From positions 3,774,501 through 3,838,500 of the forward strand of contig NZ_CP061336.1 of assembly GCF_005473905.2 (NCBI RefSeq): DNA of 64,000 bases, in the 5' to 3' direction. Below, piece after piece: positions 47,732-56,902 of the stretch. A program made the position numbers and the translations under genes. Origin of the DNA: Ruminiclostridium herbifermentans (GTDB taxonomy: Bacteria; Bacillota; Clostridia; Acetivibrionales; DSM-1351). The notes under the pieces were generated by a model. That model was not told the DNA's origin. It saw only the letters and a program-made list of their open reading frames with translations, and searched no databases. Within the stretch, counting starts at the first letter, position 1; each line of letters opens with the position of its first letter.

Positions 47732-48658
47732 TCATTTCAGGCATGTTCTTACAACCCTAATCAAATTCTTATAAAAAATTTTATCTGCTAACTTTACCCC
47801 ATACGTATTCTCCAACCTATTATAAAGCTTAGGAAGATTGGAAACAGAGTTATACCCCTCTGGTGTTCTTTCAATGCCGTCAAAATCACAGCCAAGACCT
47901 ACACAGTCCTCCCCCGCTACCCGTAGCATATGTTCAATATGTTTGAGAATCCAGTATTCCGACGCTCCATCTTCAGCGATAAAGTCAGAATACATATTTA
48001 TTCCCGCAAAACCTCTCTTTTCCCCGATTGCCCGTAGTTGTGCGTCATCTAAATTACGTATGTGAGGACAGACGGCAAAGGCGTTTGAATGGCTAGCAAT
48101 CACTGGAAAAGTACTGAATTCAACCGCATCCCAAAATGTGTGTTTTGATGCATGGGACACATCCACTATCATCCCCAAAGAATTCATCTCACGGATAGCC
48201 TCCTTCCCAAATTCCGTCAGTCCACAAGCATTGTTTACCATAACACCGTCGCCCAACTCATTATGCCCGTTCCAAGTCAGGCATATGGATCGGACACCCA
48301 TTTCGTAATACATGCTAATATTTTCAAGTTCCCCTTCTAGAAGTTCCCCTCCTTCGAGAGAAAGCAAAATCCCAACCTGCTTTGTCAGTCCAACCTCGGC
48401 GTCCTTTTTATTTAGTATTAAGCGCATAGCACTCGCATATAAATTTTTCTGCTCATAAAAGTAATTCAGCGCATCAATAGCAAGCTTTTTCATAGGCGCA
48501 CCTTCAGACTTCTGAATCCACACTGCCATGAATTGCATACATCCGTCAAAGGCTGACTCCAACTTTTTTAAGTTAAGATGTCCAGAGCAGTTAAAAAGAC
48601 TTTCTCTTTTGTCCATAGCATAAGTTATTGTGTCACAATGAGCATCTGCTAAAATCAT
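47732..48658 (-). CDS. Membrane dipeptidase (peptidase M19)
   Basis: 308 residues from ATG 48658, because GGGGAGGG precedes it; the longer frame would start at a TTG inside that site. DAHCDT, SLEGGELLEG and VSHASKHTFWD plus ASHSNAFAVCPHIRN provide the dinuclear zinc ligands of the renal-dipeptidase family. It hydrolyses dipeptides and some beta-lactams. No signal peptide is seen, so it is cytoplasmic. Between an ATP-grasp ligase (15-30 nt upstream) and trp genes it may trim or recycle a dipeptide intermediate. Confidence 0.9.
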   Translation of the reverse strand: MILADAHCDTITYAMDKRESLFNCSGHLNLKKLESAFDGCMQFMAVWIQKSEGAPMKKLAIDALNYFYEQKNLYASAMRLILNKKDAEVGLTKQVGILLSLEGGELLEGELENISMYYEMGVRSICLTWNGHNELGDGVMVNNACGLTEFGKEAIREMNSLGMIVDVSHASKHTFWDAVEFSTFPVIASHSNAFAVCPHIRNLDDAQLRAIGEKRGFAGINMYSDFIAEDGASEYWILKHIEHMLRVAGEDCVGLGCDFDGIERTPEGYNSVSNLPKLYNRLENTYGVKLADKIFYKNLIRVVRTCLK

Positions 48659-48687
48659 AAAATCCCTCCCCAATAAATTAATTGTAG

Positions 48688-49938
48688 CTATTGGATTGTA
48701 TATTTAATCGCAGAACGAATTTCGGCATCTCGTTCAAGAAGCTCATGAATATCATTCCCAGACATAATATAATGTGCTAAATGAATCTTTGAACCCTCAG
48801 GTAATGCTTGCACATTGTCTCCGTTCTTAAATAAAATATTGTAATCAACAATTTGAGGTATATTTTTAAAAATATCTATATTTGATATTTGAGAAATAAC
48901 TCCTGACTTCTCCAAGACAATTCCTCCATATAAGCATGCACTTTTACAATAGTTATCATTGATATATAATGTGCCGTCAAGTAACAATCGAGTAAGTACT
49001 GAAATTACCTTTATACCACTTATGAGTTCAATTGCATGCATAGTATATGCCCCACCTGGTCTTAAACTAAGTTCTATTATTGTAGGTCCTCTTTTTCCAT
49101 ACTTTACTTCTACATGAGCACAGCCTATACTTGCTCCTAAAGATTTGACAGCCGCTTCCGCAATACCAATACATTCGGTTAATTGTTCCTGTGATAAGTT
49201 TATTGGATATGTACTTCTATATTCAGCAAAGTATGGTCCTTTCATAGGTGCCTTTTCAAAAACTCCTAGTAGTTCAAAGTGATTATTGGAGTATGCTAAA
49301 TCTATATTTAACTCAACTCCTTCTATAAACTCCTGTAAAAGTACAGCATTTTTATAATCTTTATCAGATTTAAATGACATTATATAAGGATTATCAGTAC
49401 TTCTATGCATTTTGATTGTTTGGTAAAATGCCCGTACAAGTTCTGAATGGTTATTTATCAAAACAACCGACTGGCTATTGGCAGAATACGGTAATTTCAT
49501 GATACATGGATAGCTTAGTTCAGAATCAAGTACCGCTTCTGCCTCTTCAATGCATCTGATTAAATAACTTTTAGCAGTTGAAATATTATTTGAATCCAGA
49601 CAAGAAGCCAAAAGAAATTTGTTTCTAGCTTTAATCACTGCGTCTTTAGAATTTCCTTTTAATTTTAAATAATCTGAAACAATTGCAGATTCTATTACAG
49701 TGGCCTCCCAAATTGGTATTACAGCGTCAATAGAAATAGACTTCTTAAGCTTATCTACTGTAGAAATTAACTCAGCATGATTATGAGGATCAACTTTAAT
49801 ACCCAACAAGTTATCGTTATCTGCCATCTCTCTACCAAGAACTATTACATTAACACCATATTCAATTAAGTCTGTAATGTCTTTCATGTTTGGACTTTTA
49901 TGTATGATCAAGACGTTTTTTCTTCCTAGATCTAGCAA
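48688..49938 (-). CDS. ATP-grasp domain ligase
   Basis: 416 residues from TTG 49938, with GGGGAGG 7 nt upstream. A preATP-grasp half (to about 110) is followed by the ATP-grasp fold: YPCIMKLPYSANSQSVV, LQEFIEGVELNIDLAYSN and HVEVKYGKRGPTIIELSLRPGG with the metal-binding residues. The architecture is that of CPSase-like/carnosine-synthase-like amino acid ligases, which form an amide bond through an acyl phosphate. It likely joins an amino acid to an intermediate of this pathway. The substrate is not predictable. Confidence 0.88.
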   Translation of the reverse strand: MLDLGRKNVLIIHKSPNMKDITDLIEYGVNVIVLGREMADNDNLLGIKVDPHNHAELISTVDKLKKSISIDAVIPIWEATVIESAIVSDYLKLKGNSKDAVIKARNKFLLASCLDSNNISTAKSYLIRCIEEAEAVLDSELSYPCIMKLPYSANSQSVVLINNHSELVRAFYQTIKMHRSTDNPYIMSFKSDKDYKNAVLLQEFIEGVELNIDLAYSNNHFELLGVFEKAPMKGPYFAEYRSTYPINLSQEQLTECIGIAEAAVKSLGASIGCAHVEVKYGKRGPTIIELSLRPGGAYTMHAIELISGIKVISVLTRLLLDGTLYINDNYCKSACLYGGIVLEKSGVISQISNIDIFKNIPQIVDYNILFKNGDNVQALPEGSKIHLAHYIMSGNDIHELLERDAEIRSAIKYTIQ

Positions 49939-50088
49939 ATCAAAACCTCCCCTAAATAATCTTTTTTGATACGCATAAATAACTCTATAACTTTTGATAA
50001 TGCTAATAATTGGAATACCTACTACCTACGGTCAGTATATTTCACATACATCCCAGTTCTATACGTATTAATTTTGTTGTATTGTACA

Positions 50089-51456
50089 TTACCTGCAAGT
50101 TTTATTGTCATAGTTCGACTCATATTCTTTCAACCATATATCAGATATCTCCACTTGCTTACTCTCAAAAAGGTCAATTGTAATACTTGGGCTATAAAAT
50201 GTTCCTTTTGTTGTCAGGCAATAATAACCATCTGATTCAACCATTAACCCATCATCAATTAATTTTTTAAAGAAGTCAAAATATCTTGTTCCAATAATCT
50301 TGCTTTTTGAGATTTTAAGAAACCTTGGAAAGAATACAATTCCTCTGTTCTCCTCTTCATCCAATCTGTCAGAAACCTTGAATATTGGGATTTCATTATT
50401 CATAACCTCATCAATGAATTTATAAGGATTAGTTGTATTTGCATAACTATAACCGTTGATATAGCCTCGACCGGAACAACCAATGGCAATGGTCTCTGCA
50501 CTATACTCTCCATACCCTCCACCCCAACATAGCCTGTAAAATTCAGAAGGCTCATTTTGTTTTGAAAAAATATTTTCTGTCACTTTGTTATAGCCCAATT
50601 CTATCATTGAATTCGTGACATATTCATGCATGCAATACCGGTCATATTCACTTGGTCTTTTTGGAAAACTTCCATCTTCCATTCCCTTAAATACTCTTTC
50701 TGGGAACCCAAAGTAAGATAAATAGTAATAGTCAATACTTGTAAATCCTAGCCTATTAATGTTCTCCATATCAGTTTTTAAATCTTCTATCGTTTGACCA
50801 GGTAAGTAGTAGAGCATATCAACGTTTATATCATCAAATTTATACTTCTTAGCCAATTCCAAGCATTTCTGCACATCATCTAGAGGGGCTACAATTTCTA
50901 ATTTATCTCTCAATTCTTGATTAAATGTCTGAATACCATAGCTTATACGGCTTATATTTTGCTCTTTCAAGAAATGCATCAATTCTTCATTAGCTAATGT
51001 AATAGGTTCTCCCTCAAAGGACCATTCACAATCGCTAGTAATTCTAAAGCACTTTTTTATAGAATCAATAATTTTTTTAATCTCATCAATTGGCATTAGT
51101 GAAGGCGACCCTCCACCAAAATATATTGCATTAATAGTCATGTCCTTTATATATTCAAATCTTGAGAACATATCCATTTCTCTAACAATGGCTTCTGTAT
51201 ATTTTCTCATATCTTCTGAGTTCCTATTTGTTGTTGCATGAAATGGACAAAATAAGCAATGATGCAAACAAAAAGGAATATGAATATAAAGTAAGTTTTC
51301 TGTTTTCACTGATTTCTTACTAGATAGAGCATTAAAAAATTCCTTAACATAATTACCATCGCTTTTTGTATACTTGTGTAACGGATAAAAGTGATGTGTA
51401 AATGGGAATACCTTTTTATACAATTTAGAATTCATAGATTTACTTGTATGATGCAT
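50089..51456 (-). CDS. HemN/HemW-like radical SAM enzyme
   Basis: 455 residues. YIHIPFCLHHCLFCPF carries the cluster cysteines (Cys63, 67, 70). NAIYFGGGSPSLMP, RISYGIQTFNQELRDKL and NVDMLYYLPGQTIEDL are HemN-type motifs, and a HemN C-terminal domain follows. Relatives include HemN/HemW and the class C radical SAM methyltransferases or cyclopropanases of natural-product clusters, which use two SAM molecules. In this setting a class C role on an aromatic or indole carbon is plausible; a true coproporphyrinogen oxidase is less so. No strong ribosome binding site precedes ATG 51456. Confidence 0.9.
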   Translation of the reverse strand: MHHTSKSMNSKLYKKVFPFTHHFYPLHKYTKSDGNYVKEFFNALSSKKSVKTENLLYIHIPFCLHHCLFCPFHATTNRNSEDMRKYTEAIVREMDMFSRFEYIKDMTINAIYFGGGSPSLMPIDEIKKIIDSIKKCFRITSDCEWSFEGEPITLANEELMHFLKEQNISRISYGIQTFNQELRDKLEIVAPLDDVQKCLELAKKYKFDDINVDMLYYLPGQTIEDLKTDMENINRLGFTSIDYYYLSYFGFPERVFKGMEDGSFPKRPSEYDRYCMHEYVTNSMIELGYNKVTENIFSKQNEPSEFYRLCWGGGYGEYSAETIAIGCSGRGYINGYSYANTTNPYKFIDEVMNNEIPIFKVSDRLDEEENRGIVFFPRFLKISKSKIIGTRYFDFFKKLIDDGLMVESDGYYCLTTKGTFYSPSITIDLFESKQVEISDIWLKEYESNYDNKTCR

Positions 51457-51533
51457 TTAAATTTAACTGCATCAATGCATTCCTTTCTTAATATTTGTGT
51501 ATATGTAAAAAAAAAACATTATGTTTTTTATAC

Positions 51534-52670
51534 TTATAGCCCTTCTTGTAATTCTACCGATTTCATTAGTTTTTTTGTGTATGGACCCGGTTCACAAATT
51601 AAATGTCCTCCGATAACCTGATACTCTCCGCAAATTTTATTTAATGTAAACTTACCTGTCTCGAACAACTTAATTGCCATTTCTTCACAATAGCCACATT
51701 CTTGACAGCTTTTATCGTAACAATTCATAGGATGGTGATCAAAAAAGTATTGCAATGACTTGTTATCAATTGAAAAAAGATGTTCACAGTTATTCTCAAA
51801 ATTAGGAGGTGTCGTTCCAAGAATCTCCATAATGTTACCATCATAATTCCCACTAATATAAGATAAAAGGCACTTCTTCGTCCATTGAGGGTTTTTACTT
51901 CTTCCAGATATCTTGAAATTAGATATACCAAGTTTGCAGTAATAGTTTATATCCTCTGGGCGAACCCAGCAGGCCTTAAGAAATTCCTCAGGATGTAAAA
52001 TTCTTTTAAGAATACAATTATTCATATACCAATCAATTGAGTTAGGCAATACATCTTTAGTTTGACTTTGATAATGAACATATCTAGTTTTACACTGATA
52101 CAAACAAGTTTCTGTAAGCATTAATTCTAAATCAATGTTTCGCCCTTTGCAGTACTCTAACATCTCTTGTAAATGTCTAGGATTGCGGGGCGCATCGTTG
52201 CCTAATGCTACTCTATTGAATTTTAGACCCTCTAGTTTTCTTAAATCATTTACTGTCATTACATTATAAATTGTAGAAATTTTTACATCTACATGCGGAT
52301 AATAAGAATTAACTATTTCTACCAACTCAGGTACTGCAATAGTTACATAGCAAACTTCCAAGTCTTCTATCACGTATTTAATGTATGCAAGCGTTTCTTT
52401 TAAAAAATCATGTTCTTGTAGCCTTTTACTATCAAATGCACCATTAAACAAATAGTTGAACCGTACTCCTTTCTCCTTCAGAGCAGTAATATGATTCTTC
52501 GCGTCCTGTATATTAATATTGGGAACCGCGTAAGGAGATCTTCCATGCCCGATTATGGAATGGGGTAGTGCTCCATAAACATCATGTAACTTATGCTTTT
52601 CATTGAATAGGCACACAATATCAAGCATCGCATCTGTGTCCCACTGCGTTGCAATAGAGTAGTTTATCAA
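51534..52670 (-). CDS. U32 family (peptidase U32/UbiU-like) protein
   Basis: 378 residues. LMLTETCLYQCKTRYVHYQ and NCYDKSCQECGYC contain the cysteines that, in U32 proteins such as UbiU/UbiV, RlhA and TrhP, hold a [4Fe-4S] cluster. The TIM-barrel half (YVTIAVPELVEIVNSYYPHVDVKISTI) and VRPEDINYYCKLGISNFKISGRS fit the family. Characterised members do oxygen-independent hydroxylation with prephenate as O donor. A hydroxylation step in the cluster is therefore a reasonable guess; older annotation as a collagenase-like peptidase is less likely. AGGAGG lies just upstream. Confidence 0.85.
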   Translation of the reverse strand: MINYSIATQWDTDAMLDIVCLFNEKHKLHDVYGALPHSIIGHGRSPYAVPNINIQDAKNHITALKEKGVRFNYLFNGAFDSKRLQEHDFLKETLAYIKYVIEDLEVCYVTIAVPELVEIVNSYYPHVDVKISTIYNVMTVNDLRKLEGLKFNRVALGNDAPRNPRHLQEMLEYCKGRNIDLELMLTETCLYQCKTRYVHYQSQTKDVLPNSIDWYMNNCILKRILHPEEFLKACWVRPEDINYYCKLGISNFKISGRSKNPQWTKKCLLSYISGNYDGNIMEILGTTPPNFENNCEHLFSIDNKSLQYFFDHHPMNCYDKSCQECGYCEEMAIKLFETGKFTLNKICGEYQVIGGHLICEPGPYTKKLMKSVELQEGL

Positions 52671-52693
52671 GCTGCACGCCTCCTTATAATAAA

Positions 52694-52712
52694 TGACCCG
52701 AGAATCGGGTCA
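52694..52712 (-). promoter_or_regulatory. Perfect 8-bp hairpin before the U32 gene
   Basis: TGACCCGA-GAA-TCGGGTCA forms an eight-pair stem with a 3-nt loop, 24 nt before the U32 start and after the BtrH-like stop. There is no T-run, so it is more likely an mRNA processing, pausing or stabilising element than a terminator. Confidence 0.55.
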
Positions 52713-52730
52713 CTAGATTTTAATAAAATA

Positions 52731-53711
52731 TTAAATTTGCAGAAATAAATCATAATATTCCTTTTCTTGTACATATATATCACACAATAAGTTTTTTAGA
52801 TTATCATATAATACAGAAGTATTCTTCTTATTTGAACAATAAAACATATATAAGTCTCTTCTAAAAGTTTTCCAACACTTCAGAGTTTTGTCATTTAATT
52901 CGTTTAGTTCTTTATATGGAGGTTCAAATAACAATGCTAATTTGTGCTTTTCTACAAGCTTAAAATTCGCTATATCGTTTAATTGTAGAATTACATTATC
53001 TATATTATCCACTAAGCTTTTAACATTGAAAACTTCTATATAGGTATTAAATTCACAAAGTCCTTGATAAATCTTTTGATGATAAGTCTTCTTTATATCA
53101 ATTGCATATTTTTTAAGCGCGAGTAGGTCTACATTACTATTATTATTGAAACTATATGAAGATAGACAGTAAAAGAAATCTTCTGCTTCACATGTATCAT
53201 ATGACTTGAGTCCAAATTTAAGATCATCATAACTAATTTTAAAATCCGAATATGTTAAGGATTCATCATTAATCTGGTCTATAACATAATATACTTTTTC
53301 TTGTTCATCATAACCCTTTATCAGAAAAGGGTGAAGAACATGCTTCTTTTTATATGTATCATTACGATATGGCATATAATAACAATCGATTATAGCAATA
53401 ACAGGGTGTGTGAGTGCTATTTCCTTATTTATAAATGTTAAATCTGGTTGCTTATCATAAATCCTTACTTCCAATCCAGCCTTAACTGCAAGATTTATAA
53501 GCATCTCTTTTTCGTTTGAAGATTCCAAAGCATCTATATAGTTAAATTCTAATTGATTTTTTTCAGATAAGTGGTAATAACCATCAGTATAGCCTAAAAT
53601 ATGAAGCAAATTAATTTTATAATACTCCAATATTGAAAAAAAAGAATTGTATAAGCAAGATTTATAGAAAAACTTATTAAATGGCATTAATCCCTCAATT
53701 ACCTTCGACAT
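52731..53711 (-). CDS. BtrH-like protein (papain-fold N-terminal domain)
   Basis: 326 residues. The N-terminus FNKFFYKSCLYNSFFSIL has the Cys that begins the helix in BtrH_N/C39-like folds. The core is HPVIAIIDCYYMPYRN, HVLHPFLIKGYDEQEKVYYVIDQIN, with His and Asp in the expected order. BtrH transfers an acyl group from an acyl carrier protein to an amine in butirosin synthesis. With the carrier protein and NRPS genes directly upstream, transfer of a carrier-bound product is the likely role. A clean AGGATAG site precedes ATG 53711. Confidence 0.8.
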   Translation of the reverse strand: MSKVIEGLMPFNKFFYKSCLYNSFFSILEYYKINLLHILGYTDGYYHLSEKNQLEFNYIDALESSNEKEMLINLAVKAGLEVRIYDKQPDLTFINKEIALTHPVIAIIDCYYMPYRNDTYKKKHVLHPFLIKGYDEQEKVYYVIDQINDESLTYSDFKISYDDLKFGLKSYDTCEAEDFFYCLSSYSFNNNSNVDLLALKKYAIDIKKTYHQKIYQGLCEFNTYIEVFNVKSLVDNIDNVILQLNDIANFKLVEKHKLALLFEPPYKELNELNDKTLKCWKTFRRDLYMFYCSNKKNTSVLYDNLKNLLCDIYVQEKEYYDLFLQI

Positions 53712-54025
53712 CTATCCTAACTCCCTTACTTTTTTATAAATCCTAAGATTACAGCGTTTTTCTTTTTAGACACTCTATCATACGTGGTTATGAATGCTTA
53801 ATTTGAATATGATTACCAATTTAATTATCAAGTTATTAAAAACTTTTATAAGCTGTATCCCAAGTATTATAATGCATTTTATTTTGCTCCATACTCATCC
53901 ACAAATAGAGCACATCTTTTGCTGATTAACTCTTAAATAATACAAAATGAAATCACATGAACGTCTATATAAATATAGGGTTAAGATGCTTTATATACTA
54001 AATTTAATGGTAGTCATTACACGAT
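53712..54025. other. Spacer between the NRPS and BtrH-like genes, with one short ORF candidate
   Basis: 314 bp, long for this tightly packed cluster. The only candidate is a minus-strand short ORF (53836-53898), listed separately. No terminator is evident, so transcription likely continues through it. Confidence 0.45.
53836..53898 (-). CDS. Possible short peptide ORF
   Basis: Two in-frame starts: ATG 53898, or ATG 53877 with GGAG 9 nt upstream. From the second the product is MHYNTWDTAYKSF. It is aromatic-rich and lies in the one large spacer of the cluster. There is no homology I know of; it may be chance in AT-rich DNA. Confidence 0.2.
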   Translation of the reverse strand: MSMEQNKMHYNTWDTAYKSF

Positions 54026-56500
54026 TTATTTCAGTGAAGCTATATAAATAGATAGATCATAGGCAGTTTGATATTTAAATATAGCATCTGGATCTGGAAC
54101 ACTAACCCCTCTATTTTCTAATTCAGCTATAGCTTTTATTGCTTTTAGAGAATTACCACCAATTTCAAAAAAATTATCTGAAGACTTGATATTATCTAAA
54201 CCTAAAGTATCTTTCCAAATAGATATAATAGTGCTAATGATATACTTTTGTGATTCAGTTATCTCTTTGTCATTAATCCGTCGAGTAACTTCTACTGACC
54301 TTTTCTTTATCTTATTAATATCAGGTTTTCCCGAAGAAGTAAGATATATATCATTAAATTGAAAAACCTTACTTGGAATCATGTAGGCAGGGAGTAGATT
54401 CATTAAGTGTTCATATATTGTGTCTAGATTCATTTCTGTTTCATTTTGGTCTAACATTATATATGCATGTAATTGTGCGTTGGATGCAGCTATTACAATA
54501 GCCTTTTTAATCTGTTTCATCATAGTTAAGGCATTTTCTATTTCAGATAAATCAATACGATAACCATTAATTTTAACAAGTCTATCTTTCCTATTTATAA
54601 ATACAAGTTCTCCACTTTCAGTAAGATATCCAAAGTCGCCAGTTTTATAAATCATTTCATCCAGCTTTTGATGATATACGAATTTTTGAGCACTTAATTC
54701 ACTGTCTTTGATATACCCATCTGCTAAACATATTCCTCCAATACATATTTCTCCGATAAAACCTGGAGGTAAATGTTTTTCTCTTTTATTAATTACAAAT
54801 ATGAAAGTATTGTCTATAGCTCTACCAATAATGTTCCTATCATCCTTACCCATTACTCTGTGGCTTGTTACCGCCATACAGCACTCACTTGGGCCATATT
54901 CGTTGTATAGTTTTATATCCGGATATAGCTTATTTAAGGTAGTCACGATTAATGAATCAATATGCCCTCCCCCCATTATTATCGATTTGAATCCACTAAA
55001 TAATTTTGTATACCCACATGCAATAATATTCATTATGAAGGTAGGATTTGTACTCATATTAGTAACGTCATTCTTTATTAGTATTTTATTTAGTTTATCA
55101 AAATCCGCCCTTTCGTTCTTGTCTAAGCACACCAATGTCGCTCCAGATAGTAAAGCAGAGTAAAAGCTAATCAAATATCCATCGAAAGAAGAAGGGGAAA
55201 GCATCTGCAGAATAGAATCTTCACTATTTATTGAGTATTCTCTGTTTCTCCATATAATGAAATTAATCAAGCTTTTACATTTTATACGAATTCCCTTAGG
55301 AGTCCCTGTTGTTCCAGAAGTATATACAACGTAAACATCATCACAACAATTATTATGAGGCAAGTTAGGCAGAAGAGCAGTGTCATCATTTTCCCTTTGT
55401 GTTTCAATAATATTGTATGCTTTCATATTTTGTTCATAGGCTTCTTCGTCAGTTAGCGAAAATACAACGTCGCAATCTGAACTCATTTTCTCAACTCTAT
55501 TTAGAGGCAATTGAGAATCTATTATTAAGTGTACTGCTCCTACTTTAAGTATTGCAATCACAGCAATGGCAATATTTAATGGAGACTTGCAGATAATACC
55601 GATAACATCACCATTTTTAACATCTTTTTTTAATAACCATTTAGCTACTAGTTCTGACTTATTGTTTAACTCATCATATGTTATGTATGTGTCACGATAA
55701 ACCAAAGCTTTTTTAGCAGGATAATTAATGCATATTTTAGAAAATAAGGAGTTAATAGACTCATTTTTAATAAAATTAATATTTCTCTCATTTTTTTGGA
55801 TGGGTAGGCAATCAATGAATTCTATTTCACTTGCACTTATTCTTTGATTTTTTGCTACATATTCAAAAAAATAAATAAAGTGCTTCGCTATATCCATGAT
55901 TGCTTTATCTTTATATAAACTTTCTTGGTAAGTGATTTTACATTCTAAATGTGAGTTTGTGTCGTTAAAATAGAATCCAATACTATAATAGCCTTTGAAA
56001 TGATTGCTTCCTTGTAAATTATTTAGTGAAGCATAAATGTCAAATACCGGATTGTATGATTCTGTTATTTGAAATATATCTGCAATTGCAGCATTAGCAT
56101 GCTCTAAAGCTTCCTTAAGCAATCTCTTTGTAGTTATTAAAGTATCTTCAAAAGACGACTCATATAGCTGATTATATTTAAGTACTAGGATATCATTAAT
56201 TGCATCACATCCAAGCTTTATATCTGGGATAGGACAACCAATAGTGACGCATTCATCACCTGTAAAAGAATATAAAAGAAGCGTTAATACACTCACTAAA
56301 TAAGCAAACTCATTCTTATATGAATTGCCACACAAGTCTTTCATTTTCTTATACGCAACATCAGTATTTTTAATAGTAAAAGTATATTCCTTTAATCTAC
56401 TATTCAATTTGTTTCCTTCTAAGAAAGAATCAATCGTAGTAATTATATGATTATTTCCGATTTGATCTAGCCAGTAATTTTTATCTTCTGAAGTTCGCAT
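54026..56500 (-). CDS. Non-ribosomal peptide synthetase module: partial condensation, adenylation, thiolation
   Basis: 824 residues from ATG 56500, with AGGAGG 6 nt upstream. Residues 1-230 resemble only the C-terminal half of a condensation domain; no HHxxxDG is present. The adenylation domain follows: A3 VVYTSGTTGTPKG, A4 SPSSFDGYLISFY (with the Asp that binds the amino group), A5 LYNEYGPSECC, A7 YKTGDFGYL, A8 KINGYRIDLSEIE and A10 TSSGKPDINKIK. A thiolation domain ends it with FFEIGGNSL (Ser784 for phosphopantetheine). It activates and tethers one amino acid; there is no thioesterase. Release must come from another protein, for instance the BtrH-like one. Confidence 0.93.
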   Translation of the reverse strand: MRTSEDKNYWLDQIGNNHIITTIDSFLEGNKLNSRLKEYTFTIKNTDVAYKKMKDLCGNSYKNEFAYLVSVLTLLLYSFTGDECVTIGCPIPDIKLGCDAINDILVLKYNQLYESSFEDTLITTKRLLKEALEHANAAIADIFQITESYNPVFDIYASLNNLQGSNHFKGYYSIGFYFNDTNSHLECKITYQESLYKDKAIMDIAKHFIYFFEYVAKNQRISASEIEFIDCLPIQKNERNINFIKNESINSLFSKICINYPAKKALVYRDTYITYDELNNKSELVAKWLLKKDVKNGDVIGIICKSPLNIAIAVIAILKVGAVHLIIDSQLPLNRVEKMSSDCDVVFSLTDEEAYEQNMKAYNIIETQRENDDTALLPNLPHNNCCDDVYVVYTSGTTGTPKGIRIKCKSLINFIIWRNREYSINSEDSILQMLSPSSFDGYLISFYSALLSGATLVCLDKNERADFDKLNKILIKNDVTNMSTNPTFIMNIIACGYTKLFSGFKSIIMGGGHIDSLIVTTLNKLYPDIKLYNEYGPSECCMAVTSHRVMGKDDRNIIGRAIDNTFIFVINKREKHLPPGFIGEICIGGICLADGYIKDSELSAQKFVYHQKLDEMIYKTGDFGYLTESGELVFINRKDRLVKINGYRIDLSEIENALTMMKQIKKAIVIAASNAQLHAYIMLDQNETEMNLDTIYEHLMNLLPAYMIPSKVFQFNDIYLTSSGKPDINKIKKRSVEVTRRINDKEITESQKYIISTIISIWKDTLGLDNIKSSDNFFEIGGNSLKAIKAIAELENRGVSVPDPDAIFKYQTAYDLSIYIASLK

Positions 56501-56608
56501 AGTCACACCTCCTTTAAAACATTTGCTGCATCTGATTAATCATAATTCCTTCAAATAGTACCTACCATCATTTCTGCAAACAGAAGCACAGTGACAAACA
56601 TATTATAT

Positions 56609-56902
56609 CTAATTATTACTTTGTGATAGTGTTGAAGACTTATGCATTCTTTTTTCTATATAAGTACAAAGTTCACTGAATGATGAAAAATAATTATCCT
56701 CAAGAACTTCGTCTTCAAACTCAATATCAAATTCATTCTCTATAAGTACTGCTAACTTAATATAAGCAAGTGAATTCATTCCGAGCTGAGTAAAATTATC
56801 GTATGAATTCAAAAGTTGATTAGCATTTTCAATACCAATATCAACAGAAATTAATTTAATGACTTTATCTCTTATTTCCTTAATAACAATCGCTCCTCTC
56901 AT
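56609..56902 (-). CDS. Free-standing acyl/peptidyl carrier protein
   Basis: 97 residues. The pantetheine serine lies in LGMNSLAYIKLAVLIENEFDIEFED (Ser44), NSL where DSL is usual, as in some carrier proteins of unusual NRPS systems. The ATG at 56902 overlaps a GAGAGGAG site; an ATT a few codons later (I-K-E-I) would suit that site better, so the true start is uncertain. It lies 108 bp upstream of the NRPS and probably carries a second building block. Confidence 0.88.
   Translation of the reverse strand: MRGAIVIKEIRDKVIKLISVDIGIENANQLLNSYDNFTQLGMNSLAYIKLAVLIENEFDIEFEDEVLEDNYFSSFSELCTYIEKRMHKSSTLSQSNN

Noticed and set aside
50089-51456. Coproporphyrinogen oxidase HemN proper
   Set aside because: No heme genes nearby and a radical SAM-rich biosynthetic context; only the HemN-like fold is claimed.
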